From positions 29,260,349 to 29,324,348 of the forward strand of contig OY747721.1 in the NCBI GenBank assembly GCA_963556495.2: DNA of 64,000 bases, written 5' to 3'. Of the stretch, positions 1-13,300 are shown one piece after another. The DNA is from Valencia hispanica (taxonomy: Eukaryota > Chordata > Actinopteri > Cyprinodontiformes > Valenciidae). Position numbers and translations under genes: made by a program. Below the pieces are notes generated by a model. The model was given only the letters and a program-made list of their open reading frames with translations. It ran no database searches and had not been told where the DNA came from. Numbering within the stretch: position 1 is the first letter of the stretch; each line of letters starts with the position of its first letter.

Positions 1-1355
1 TATCGAAACCTTGTAATATTTTTCTTATTTTATACAGTAGCACACTTTGTATTTATTGACATTTTAAATGTAATTTCAGTCTATAAAATAACCTTTCATT
101 GTATCTTTTCTTTATAAATCAACTCAAACAATATTTTACTTGCAATGTTTTTGCACCAACTACCATATCCATTAAAATCAAGCTTTCAAAACAGATACAG
201 TGCTTTTGCGGCTGATAGCTTGTTGTTCATCCCTTCGATCTAATATTCATTCATCTTTTAACAGAAAAAATCTAAAATCTGATTTCTTTCTTCAGTTTTT
301 CTTCATTCTCTGACATTGATTCACAAAATCACAAATCCAGACAAAATGTCAAAGCTCCAGGAAATTGTGTTTTATTCTTTTCAGCATGGAAGCACTCAGG
401 GATATGTTGAACAATTAAACCACCGACAAACTGCAGCTGTAATGCCTGTGTTGAGTTGGAAGAAAGCAACATTTACAGCTTTACAGCTCTGTGTCAGCGG
501 TGGAAAATTACCACTTTCCCTGAGCCTGCAGGTAGCGGAGGCATATCAGAGTCCTAAGAGCAGCAAGAGTAGACAACTCCCAATTGTCCATACAGGTCAC
601 TGGAAACCTCAGAAGTCATTAGCTCGGTATGATCCTTCTAGAGTGGTCAGCAAAAAAACTCCCAAGATTTAAGATTTTGTGTGTATGATGCCGTCTGACT
701 GCACTCAGTGAGATATACAAACAGACCACTGTGCCAAGGTAAAATTACTCTGCAGAGTGGCAGAAAAATTCCACAGACTGTGAGGGAACACAGTGATACT
801 GATGTGAACGATGGCAGGAAAACAGCACATTTGACTCTGGTTTACTTCATGATCCCTTGAAAATAATCCCAGATCATCAAGCCCGCATCACGTTCCTTAA
901 CAGTTGGTATGAGATTTGTAGCTGATATGCTGTGTAGGACGATGAACTTCATATAGTTTTAAAATGATCCTATAACTGTTCCCAGTTAGATAGGCAGTTA
1001 TAGTTGCTTCTCTAAGATCATTGGTGATGTTGTTCCTGCTTGGCATTGTGTTAACAGACACCTATTTGTTCCTCCTGCTTTTATAGAGTGCTCACACTGA
1101 TGATGACCAGTTTATTGATGCATCTGATCAGCAGAACCTGTCTGATACATTAACCCCTAAATTAGCAGTTCCATTAAATTGAATAATGTTGTTGCACATT
1201 TGAACACGAAGCGATAATATTGCATGTCACGGCACATGAAAGCAGCACAATGACCAGTTCATGTGTATATTTTGCAGCTGTCTTGTATGTGGGAGGACGT
1301 CCGGTGGCTGAGACAGAGCATGTCTGTTTCCATGTCTTCTTCATCCACTCTGCAG
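1..1355. other. Intron or upstream sequence of ankfn1; no gene recognised
   Basis: This is AT-rich sequence ahead of the first exon that I can place in ankfn1. There is a 118-codon open frame at 316-672, but it matches no family that I recognise, has no flanking splice pattern that joins it to ankfn1, and has the low-complexity look of chance. The ankyrin and FN3 exons of ankfn1 are not visible here, so they should lie to the left of the window. Confidence 0.5.
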
Positions 1356-4300
1356 GCCCGCCACAAGATGCTTACTGCTGCCGCCCAACTGCAGGTGAGA
1401 ACATTTAACTCAGAACAAGCAAAATAAAATCTCTGCTGCAGCTCCAGTTTTATCTACTGGGAACGGGGAAATAGTCCACCAAAGATTTAAATGTGATTCT
1501 AACATCAGTCCTTATTGATTGGTTTTGATAGAATCTTCTCGGAACCCACAACCTGGGTAGGGTTCACTATGAGCCCATCAAGGATCGTCACGGCAACGTG
1601 CTGCTGGTGACGATACGCGACATTGAGAGTCAGCACTCGCTGTTTAGTGGGAGGTGGATGCAGGTGACCAAACTGCAGAGCCAGAGGAAGTCCCTGTCCA
1701 CGCCGGAGGAGCCGTATGCACTGGATATCATTATCATCACCATGCAGGTAAGGAAGACCAGTTCAGAATGCATGACTTGGGATGACCTCACTCAAGGCAA
1801 TTCATTGTGCTTTGAGTGATTAGGGAATAAAATAAAAGCAGCAATAAACCAACAGTAAAAGCATAAAACACAACATTAGAGACACATAACATATGTCACA
1901 TTACAATATATGACATTCCAGCTATTATTAATCACTTACTCATAGGCAGCTCTAAAGAGAGGTGTTTTTATTTAAAGGAACTGGGTGTTTCAGCAGCTTT
2001 GCAGTGATCTAGAAGTTTGTTCCAGATAAGGGGAGCATAGAAACTGAAAGCTCCTTCTCCATGCCTGGTACTAATTCTAGAGATGATTAGTAAACAAGAG
2101 TTGGAAGACCTGAGTGGTCTGGGAGGTTGGTATAGTGACAACAGATCTTCAACATACTTTGGTGCGAAACCATTCAATGATTTATAAACTAGTAAAAGTA
2201 TTTTGAAGTCTATTGTCTGAGCTACAGCGAGCCAGGGTAAGGACTTTAGAACTGGGGCGATGTGCTCTACTTTGCTGGTTCTAGTGAGGATGCTAGCAGC
2301 AGCTTTCTGGATCTGCTGCAGCTGTCTGATTTACTTTTTAGGCAGACCTGTGAGGACACTATTGCAGTAATCAATCCGACTAAAGAAAAATGTTCAATGT
2401 CCTGTTGCAACATTAGTCCTTTAAACCTAGAAATGTTCTTCAGGTGAAAGAAGGCTGACCTTGTTATCACATTTAAATTACCCTGGATGTTCAGGTCTGA
2501 GTCCATTACTACACATAGATTTTGGGCCTGACCAGTAGTTTCTAGCTGGATTAACTGAAGCTGTGTGCTGACTCTTGATTTTTCCTCTTTAGGTCCAAAA
2601 ATAATTATCTCAGTTTTGTTTCTGTTCAGCTACAGAAAGTTATTGCACATTCATACATTGATTTGTTCAATGCATTCACTTAGGGTTTGGATGGGTTCAA
2701 AGTCATCTGGTGACATTGTAATGTAGAGCTGAGAATCATCTGCATAGTTATGGTAACTAGGCTAATCTTATTGGGTGTCATAATTTGGGTTTGTTGTAGC
2801 AAGTAAATATTAACTCGGAGGGGGCCCAAGACGGTGCCCTGGAACACCCTTACTGTCTGTTCTGATGAAGAAGTTCCTGTTCTTTAGGTAAGACTCAAAC
2901 CATTCAAGTACTGTACCAGAGAGTTCGACTCAGCTCTCCAGTTGTTTCAAAAACGTGGTTCTACCACAGTCTGTATTTATGTGGATGTCATTGAAAACTT
3001 TGACGAGGGCAGTCTCTGTGCTTTGGTGATCACGGAAACCAGACTGAAAAATATCCAAACGGTTGGTCATTGTTAGGAAGCTATTTAACTGTTGAAACAA
3101 AGCTTTTTCAATAACCTTGCTGATGAATGGAAGATTAGAGATTGGCCTGTATTTCTGCATTAACATGTTGTCCAGGTTGTTGTTTGATAACTGCTGTTTT
3201 TAAAGCCTGAGGGAACTACACCTGACAGGAGGGATGAGTTAACTATTTGAATCAGATCAGGCCCAATGACAGGGAAAACTTTCTTAAGAAAAACTGTGGG
3301 TACATATCGAGGCAGCAAGAGAAGGAGCTTTATTGGTTTAGGATGTCATCACGGTTTTTTAGTTTAGTTTTTGGAATTCAGACATTTTCTCTACATTGGT
3401 GTTGAGTGGAGAATACATTGGTAATGTGTTTGGTACTGACACATTGACCCTGAATTGACCCTCTAATTGTCAGAATCTTTTCAGTAAAAAAGCTGGCAAA
3501 TCCATTGCAAGACCTGGTGGAATTTAGTTCAGGGGCTATTGTCACAGGAAGATAAGTTAGTCTCTCAACTGTTTCAAACAAAGTTGGCGCATTATTAATG
3601 TTTCTCTTAATGATTTCAGAAAAGAACAATTCCCTTGCATCTTTCAAAGTTAAGTGATTTCTGTTCAGTCTGTCTTTGTAGATCTCACAGTGGACCTGGA
3701 GTCGAGTTTTCCACCATTTTCTCTCGGCTCGTCGACACTCCCTTTTTTTACTATGTCATGGTGGATTGCTAGACTTCTTTCTACCCAAGACTACATTCAC
3801 TTTTGTTGGAGAAAAAGTATCAATGATATCTGAAATCTTGGAGAAAAAGTTATCTACCAGCTTGTTTACTGAGTTTGAGTTGGAGGATGAAGGGGATGAG
3901 GGTGAGGTGGGAGAGTAAATTCGTTTAAAGGTTTCAACTGTACCATCCGTGAGAAAACTCTTTTTTTTATAATGGTCTCACTGTGGCTGGATAGTTTAGC
4001 AGAGATCATGCTTTCAAAGATAACACAGAAATGATCAGATAGCGCAATATCAAAAACTGAGATGTTGGAGATATTTAAACATTTGCTAATAAGTGTCCTC
4101 AATTGTATTTTGGTTGTTTGACATGCTGGGTTAGGCCAAAGTCATGAAGGGTGTCATTTAATGTTTTTGCTCGTCTATCTTGGGGTTGTCAGTATGGATG
4201 TTGAAATACCCCACAATAGTTAACAGGTCATAGTCTATACATGTTACGCAAATAAGGTCACTAAAATCATTGAAGAAATTAGCGTTAAGTTTTGGGGGCT

Positions 4301-7300
4301 TATATAAAGTTAGAAATTAAGCTAGGGTCCTTTATCTGGCGAGCTAGATACTCAAAAGATTCAAAGCTGTCCAGGAATACCCTCTTAAAATTTATTGAGT
4401 TATGAAAGATTATGGTTTCACCTCCACCTCGTCTGTGTTTACTGCCCTCGCTTAGAAAATTGCAATATGGAGGAGTTGACTCTATCAGTGTGGATGTTTC
4501 ATTATTTAGGTCTAACCAGGTTTCCGTTGTTCCAAAATGAGCATGTAGATTGCGCTCAGTGATTAAGTCATTAATTAGAAATGACTTCCCTGACAAAGAC
4601 CTAATGTTTAATAATGCTAATTTAGAGGTGTGGTGGTGGGTAGCAGATCCTTCTGACAGGAGATCAATTTGAGGTTTGGTTTATTACGGCAGCGTTTAGT
4701 TTTAATTGTATAGTTTTTCACAGTTATAAGCACTGGAATACTATGGCACTTTTAGGGTGGCCAGACACATCCTGGTGGATGATGGATCTAGAATTAATGT
4801 ATGGTTCCCATCTATATTAGAGGTCTGTTATTACCAGTTGTGATAGGGGCAAAATACAGCTAGTATCAGTCCCAGAGGGCTGGTGTAGTCCAAGTGTCGG
4901 TGTTAGTTGTGTCCCGAATCTAATTTGAGCATTCAGTCTGTCAGAGAAAGTTCTAAAGGAAGATTCATTTGGTTAATGACGACTAGGATGAGGTTGGAGA
5001 ACACTGTGATGAAAACTGTACATCTCTGCTTGCTGCTGTTCATGCTGGTGGCGTCACCTTTGCTTGGTGTGCTGGTGGGTAGGCAGGAAGCGCTTGCTCT
5101 CTGGTAATCTCTGTGGGCTTTGCGTCATAGTCAGCACTTGGGTGCTTTACCAAATGTTCTGGAACATCTGGTAAATCAAACATCTGTTTAATTGAGATAG
5201 CAGAAAATTTTCGAGGTCAGGAGTCTTAGCCCATCTTTGTTCAGATAACACTAATTGTCTCTGAAGAGATGTTTGCACCACAGAATACTTTAAAGTTATT
5301 GAGAAATCTAATTGAACTGTTAGCGCAGATGTTCTTAAGCCATTTATGAAGCAGACGAAGTTTGGTATATCTTTCATCATTTAATGTGGGCAGTGGTCCA
5401 CTGATAAAGATGTGTATGTCAAGTGTCAGAGCCATCTGTGCTCCACCCTGATTATTATTACGTACACCTGTGTTCCCAATCTCTCTCACCTGATCCTTCT
5501 CCTTACCTTATGTATTTAACCCGTCTCGTCTCCTCATCACCTGTCGGATCATTGTTGTTGTTATGTGATGTTGTTCTCCTCCGGTGTGTCGCCTGCCTGC
5601 CTGCCTACCTACCTACCTACCTACCTACCTACCTACCTACCTACCTACCTACCTACCTACCTACCTACCTACCTACCTACCTACCTACCTATTATCCTCT
5701 AATAAACCACGTCTGTGTCTGGGTCCATCCTCACCATCTGGGTAAAAGGGTATAGAATGTAACTGAGAAAAAAGCTATAGAAAAGAAAAACAAGGCTAGA
5801 TATCAGGAGAGATCAAGAGAGGCGGCTCCTCCTTTAGCATCCACCGCAGGGAAAGAAAAGGTTTGAGGGTATTCAGTCATCCTTCGGCATAGTGTAGCTT
5901 CAAGGTATTGTACATTTTGCTTTATTTTGTCTTGAGGCTAAGTCAGGAGGACTTCAGCATCCTTAACAATCACACAGTTTTGATGTATTCCTCCCTTATT
6001 TACATCAGTCAAATAATCTAGTTATCGTCTTAGTTTGTAGCAATTCTGTAGAAGCCCATTCATTTCCTTCAGGTGTGTTCAGTCATGGGCCACATCATCC
6101 AGGACAACAGCCTTCACTGCTTAATGCTTACAAATAAAAGAAAAAGCTTTACACACATCTAAATTATTCTTCAAACATATATTTTTTCCTTACATACACT
6201 TTACGCTACAGACTAAAACAAATAAATATATTTAATTGCAACAACAGATGCTACTGTTTAGAGTATTTCTAACAATAATACAGATAATGGTTAGTACTTT
6301 TTGGTCAAATATAGCCAAGGATGCATGATGTCCACTTCAATGGACAAATACCTACATTGGTCTCAAAATGTGGAAGATCTGGCAAAATACACAGACATAA
6401 AACAGATATATTCTTTTTTACATTAATAAATGAGCCTACAAAGTGAATCAATTGATATGTGTTTGCAGAATTAGTTTCAATATGATCGACAGAGCTTAAA
6501 AAAATGTGTGTTCCTGATCTGAAAAACTTTTGAGACCTGAATCAAGAAAGAACTGACCAGTCCATCTATCTGGTGTTACATTTTTTTCTTTTGCTTCTTC
6601 CTGACCCTGCAGGACATCCTGGCGTACCAGCGGCGCAGTACCCACCGCCTTGCCCCTGGCCTCTATCTGGGCTACCTAAAGCTAAGCAGCTCCGTGGACC
6701 AGATTAAAGTCCTGGTGTCCCAGCGGACCCCCAACATGCTGTGCCACACACGGATACGGGACAACGCCAACGTGTCCAGGTTCTTTCTCACACAGACACA
6801 AAAGCCGGAAATTCAATTTTAGATATGAAAAATGTTTCTGGTTCCTTTTAACCTGGTTACCATGGTTACAGTCCATAATATAGATGTTGACATTTTGCTA
6901 GAGAAAGGTAAATCATCTTGAACAGCAGTCAGAGGAGGCAAAGACACAGGACAGCATTTTCCACAATGCACCTGCAGACAAGAACTCCAAGTAGCCTGAA
7001 TGTGTGCTCCTTCAGGGAGGAGTGGGACTGGATCCAAACGTTGGCGGCTGCAGGAGAAAAACGACGCAGCGAGGAGGAAAGCGAGGAGGCTGAGCCCCGG
7101 GCAGAAAGCAATGCTCCTCTACTGTACTACGAGCTGCAGACAGCCATTAAGTCACTGCTGAAGCACATCAATGTCCCTTTGCACCAGGTATGCTCACCTG
7201 CACCACAACTTCAGGTTCTTTATCACGATGATTTTACACAGCAGTAGCGCCCCCTAGGTGTGACATCTGTACATTCAGATGCAGAGATGAACACTTAGAA

Positions 7301-10300
7301 AAGGAGACACAAAGGAAATTTTGGAAAATTAGGTCTAAACAAATAAATGCATGACTGAGAGATCACAAAAATAAAACTCATGAACAAGTACACTACCGTT
7401 CAAAAGTTTGGGGTCACATTGAAATGTCCTTATTTTTGAAGAAAAAGCACTGTACTTTTCAATGAAGATAACTTTAAACTAGTCTTAACTTTAAAGAAAT
7501 ACACTCTATACATTGCTAATGTGGTAAATGACTATTCTTGGTGCAATATCTACATAGGTGTATAGAGGCCCATTTCCAGCAACTATCACTCCAGTGTTCT
7601 AATGGTACAATGTGTTTGCTCATTGGCTCAGAAGGCTAATTGATGATTAGAAAACCCTTGTGCAATCATGTTCACACATCTGAAAACAGTTTAGCTCGGT
7701 ACAGAAGCTACAAAACTGACCTTCCTGTTAGCAGATTGAGTTTCTGGAACATCACATTTGTGGGGTCAATTAAACGCTCAAAATGGCCAGAAAAAGAGAA
7801 CTTTCATCTGAAACTCGACAGTCTATTCTTGTTCTTAGAAATGAAGGCTATTCCATGCGAGAAATTGCTAAGAAATTGAAGACTTCCTACAACGGTGTGT
7901 ACTACTCCCTTCAGAGGACAGCACAAACAGGCTCTAACCAGAGTAGAAAAAGAAGTGGGAGGCCGCGTTGCACAACTGAGCAAGAAGATAAGTACATTAG
8001 AGTCTCTAGTTTGAGAAACAGACGCCTCACAGGTCCCCAACTGGCATCTTCATTAAATAGTACCCTCAAAACACCAGTGTCAACATCTACAGTGAAGAGG
8101 CGGCTGCGGGATTCTGGGCTTCAGGGCAGAGTGGCAAAGAAAAAGCCATATCTGAGACTGGCCAATAAAAGAAAAAGATTAAGATGGGCAAAAGAACACA
8201 GACATTGGACAGAGGAAGACTGGAAAAAAGTGTTGTGGACGGATGAATCCAAGTTTGAGGTGTTTGGATCACAAAGAAGAACGTTTGTGAGACGCAGAAC
8301 AACTGAAAAGATGCTGGAAGAATGCCTGACGCCATCTGTTAAGCATGGTGGAGGTAATGTGATGGTCTGGGGTTGCTTTGGTGCTGGTAAGGTGGGAGAT
8401 TTGTACAGGGTAAAAGGGATTCTGAATAAGGAAGGCTATCACTCCATTTTGCAACGCTATGCCATACCCAGTGGACAGCGCTTGATTGGAGCCAATTTCA
8501 TCCTACAACAGGACAATGACCCAAAACACACCTCCAAATTGTGCAAGAACTATTTAGAGAAGAAGCAGGCAGCTGGTATTCTATTGGTAATGGAGTGGCC
8601 AGCGCAGTCACCAGATTTGAACCCCATTGAGCTGTTGTGGGAGCAGCTTGACCGTATGGTACGCAAGAAGTGCCCATCCAACCAATCCAAATTGTGGGAG
8701 CTGCTTCTAGAAGCGTGGGGTGCAATTTCTCCAGATTTCCTCAACAAATTAACAGCTAGAATGCCAAAGGTCTGCAATGCTGTAATTGCTGCAAATGGAG
8801 GATTCTTTGACGAAAGCAAAGTTTGATGTAAAAAAAATCTTATTTCAAATACAAATCATTATTTCTAACCTTGTCAATGTCTTTACTCTATTTTCTATTC
8901 ATTTCACAACGTATGGTGGTGAATAAGTGTGACTTTTCATGGAAAACACAAAATTGTTTGGGTGACCCCAAACTTTTGAACGGTAGTGTAAATGGATTAA
9001 TATTGTATTGGAACTAACAAAGATCCCACTAGATGTCAAACGTAGATATAAAGAAATATACCGAAAAAGAAAAAGAAAAATGAAAAAAAAAATGGAGATA
9101 ATAAAATAAAAAAAAGGGTAAAAATAATTAACTGAAGCAAAAAAATGATCACGCAGGTTTAATTATAAAGATATAGCGTGACAACACACTTCTGGTGTTT
9201 TTGAGGTTTGTTTTGTCTGGGGGGGGGGTTCGTAAAAAGGCAAAATTATACTCAAAAACATGCTATTTACTGTTGCTATTTATAGGATGCTTTTTACTAG
9301 ATTAACTGTAAATAAATAACCTAATCAACCAGACTGAAAGTATTGACAACAAAAATCACAAATGGATGGATGAAGGAACACACATAAACATGAAGGAACA
9401 TCCAAGATTTTCCTTCATGGTTGTGGTTTCTGTCTGCTTCCGTGTGTTTACACATGCAGGCCCGTCACTTCCGCCTTTACAGTCAGGAGGTGGTGGAGAT
9501 CGGCCATGGTGTCTCCTTCCTGCTGCTGCTGCCCCCTGCTGACGATGTTTGCTCTGCCCCCGGACAGTCCAACCCCTACACCCCTCTGTCAGGGTTCCTG
9601 CACCTCCCGCTGCAGATGTTTGAGCTCGGTAACTACACATTCTCTCTTACAGCCACATCTCTGCAGCATGTAAAACCTGGTGTCTAAGGTGGTCAGATTG
9701 AGAGAATCGACATACCAGGAAAAGTCCCAACAGGCTCAATCTTGAAAGGAAAGCTGCTCCTGATCCACACAGAGAGATCCACTAAGTTTCAGCCTATAAA
9801 CATGAACCTTGCTGCCCACCAGCTGGCCAAAATAATTATTAAGAATAACTAAAACCTCCCTAAGAGCATGTAAACTTCTGGATAATTATTCTTACATTTC
9901 CTTTGACATTTATTTCATGTGAGACACTGATTAAAATATATTTCCTGTCTTTTCTCATCAGTTTCATTTAATCTGTTAGTGTCCATCTGAGTATGGTCTT
10001 TATTGCCAGAGCTGTTAACAGCTGTTTTTGTCTATATTTTGTCATTTTTCCATTCCTTCTCACATTCCCATTTCCTATTCCTGGTCAGGACTGCAGGCAG
10101 GCCAGTGCCACAGCTGTAAACTCCTGGTATCACAGAGGTGAAAATTAGCTTTGCCAGGGCACTGATACAACCCCATCCCATCCTTACTTCCAACAAAAAT
10201 CTGGAACAGTAATCCCTCTGACCACAATCCTCATTCCCTCTGAGTTATGGTTCATCCCCAGATGCCCCTGAACCCACATAAACTCTCTTCATCTCTTGAC

Positions 10301-13300
10301 CAGGTTAAAATCATGCTTCTTTTCCTACACTGTAAGCTCAGTGAACAGATTCCATATTGTCAAACTGGAGAAAGGTTTTCCAAATTAATCTCTGGTTCAT
10401 TTATAGGAATGTAAGAAAATGTTGATACACCGATATATAGCGATATTTTATTTCCCAATATTGTAGCGACATTCAAAAGATAAGAAAAAGAAAAATATAG
10501 ATTTTCTTTACAGGATTTGAATGGAACCATTAATGAAGACAGTCATTTTTGTAGTAAATTAAAAGTATGACTGGTACATTGTGGCTTCTTCATTCCAACT
10601 AAATCTAGTAATAAAACTGGATGAAACAGGTTGGAGAGTTTAGAATGCTGTGACAGTTTTTCTACAGTTAAATTCAGCTTTAAAAATCACAATATATTGT
10701 CTTATAGTATCGCAACATATCGTATTGTCTCCCCTGTATCGCGATACATATCGTATTGCCAGATTTTTACCAGTACACATCCCTATCCATTAAGTTCATT
10801 CAGCTGTTAAAAGAATGACGGTTCCTTATGTAATTTTTCCAGTTATGGTGGTTCTGCTTAGACTGCTCCTTGAAATTCCTCCAGATTGCTTTGGAGGTGT
10901 AGTGATATTTTTATCTGAAGAGGAGAAATAGGAAATTACGTTTTTATGAAGAATTACAATTTCACACTCTTGTGAAAAACAAGAGATCCTCTGAAAATCT
11001 TTGCTTCAGTGGGACAGCCCTAACATTTTTGGAATGATTTGCAGCATTTGTCAGAATGGTTGGATAATAAATGAGAAGAAGCAGAGGCTTTAGACCTTTC
11101 TGACCTTAAATAAAAGTCAAAGAAAATGTAAAAATACGTAATCTTTCATGAAACAAACAGGAAGAACTAAGTAAAAATCACAGGAGCTAATAACGCAAGG
11201 ATACATGTTAGAGGCTGGGTCTGAATCTGTGTTTCTGTGTTGTGTGCTGCTCTGCGTGTACAGAGAGAGCATATTGTGCAGTGTTTTGGTGTTATTACCA
11301 TGTTAATGTGTGTGTGTATGTGATGGGGGTCAGCAGAGAGGCCGTCCTGCTGGAGCCTGCAGGCTGATTTAGTGTGTCTACTGCTGCAAACACAGCTCGG
11401 TCTGTCCTCGACCTGTGGAGCAGCTCCAATGCAACAGAAACCCGCGTCGTATACGCAGGATGAAGCCGTCTGCAAGACGAGCTCCGACTGCCTCTCCATT
11501 TATCTGTTATTGATCAGTTTAATCAGGTGATCGTGTTCATAGAACAGAGCAAATTGCAAGCAGCTGCAGATAATCAGTTCAGAATGAGGATCTGGTTGGT
11601 GGTTTGATATTTCTTTAAACCTAGGAACATTTAGTGAATATTTTTCTCCATTGGAAAAATGTACAGTATGAAGGCATTTCGGCTCATCCACACATTTCTG
11701 AGTTCTACATTTTCTTAAAAATCTTTTATAAACTGATCTGGGACTTTTTTTTAGAGTTTGAAGTTGTTAAAACCCCCTGCTTTATTTCCAGCCGGTGGGT
11801 TTTTCCTAGTTTTTCCAGTTCTCATATTTAAGGCATGACAAAAATGACAAAAAAAGAACTTCCATAAAACTGGGAATTTGAGTTGAAAGCGATCTGCCAC
11901 CAACACAGTTTACAGTGGGGATGGTGTGCCTCTGACCTCGACGTGGGACGTTTTGGGTCGGTAAGACCTCCTGAATCCCACCGGCACGCTCTCCAATCTC
12001 TGGTGCTGAGGTCACCGAGGCCATTAAAAAACTCCTCGTTGACAAGGCTCTGAGGGTGGATGAGATTTGACCGGAGTTCCTCAAGGCTCTGGATGTTGTG
12101 GGGCTGTGTTGGTTAACGCCGCTCTGCAATATTGCGTGGACATCGGGGGCAGTTCCCTTGGATTGGCAGACCAGGGTGGTGGTCCCCCTGTTTAAAAAGG
12201 GGGACCACAGAGTGTGTTCCAACTACAGGAGGATCACACTTCTGAGCCTACCTGGTAAGGTCTATTCGGGGGTTCTGGAGAGGAGGGTTCGATGGATAGT
12301 CGAACCTCGGATCCAGGAGGAACAATACGGTTTTCGTCCTGGCCGTGGAACACTGGACCACCTCTATACCCTCAGCAGGGTCCTGAAGGGTGCGTGGGAG
12401 TTCGCCCAACCCGTCTACCTGTGTTTTGTGGACTTGGAGAACGCGTTCGACCGTGTCCCTCTGGGAGTCCTGTGGGGGGTACTCCGGGAGTATGGGGTAC
12501 TGGGCCCCTTGATACGGGCTTTTAGGTCCCTGTACGACTGGTGCCAGAGTTTGGTTCACATTGCCGGCAGTAAGTCAGGCTTGTTTCCGGTGAGAGTTGG
12601 ACTCCGCCAAGGTTGCCCTTTGTCACCGATCCTGTTCATAACTTTTATGGACAGGATTTCTAGGCGCAGCCAAGGTGTTGAGGGGATACGTTTTGGTGGC
12701 CTCAGGATTGGGTCTCTGCTTTTTGCAGATGAAGTGGTCCTGTTGGCTTCATCGGAACATGATCTACAGCTTTTGCTGGAGTGGTTTGCAGCCGAGTGTG
12801 AAGCAGCTGGGATGAGAATCAGCACCTCCAAATCCGAGACCATGGTCTTGAGCCGGAAAAGGATGGAGTGCCTTCTCGGGGTCGGGGATGAGGTCCTTCC
12901 CCAAGTGGAGGAGTTTAAGTATCTGGGGGTCTTGTTCACGAATGAGGGAAAAATGGAGCGGGAGATTGATAGACGGATTGGTAGGGCATCTGCAGTCATG
13001 CGGGCATTGTACCAGTCGTGGTGAAGAGAGAGCTGAGCCAAAAGGCGAGGCTCTCGATTTATCGGTCGATCTACGTTCCTACCCTCATCTATGGTGATGA
13101 GCTCTGGGTGGTGACTGAAAGAACGAGATCACAGATACAAGCGGCTGAAATGAGTTTCCTCCGTAGAGTGTCTTGGCTTTCCCTTAGAGATAGGGTGAGA
13201 AGCTCAGTCATCTGGAAGGGGCTCAGAGTAGAGCCGCTGCTCCTCCACATCGAGAGGAGTCAGTTGAGGTGGCTCGGGCATCTGGTCAGGATGCCTCCTG

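Noticed and set aside
316..672. 118-codon open frame at the left end
   Set aside because: No recognisable domain and no splice link to ankfn1; composition looks like chance.
5423..5755. Open frame with a YLPT repeat
   Set aside because: It is a translation of the (CCTA)n microsatellite.
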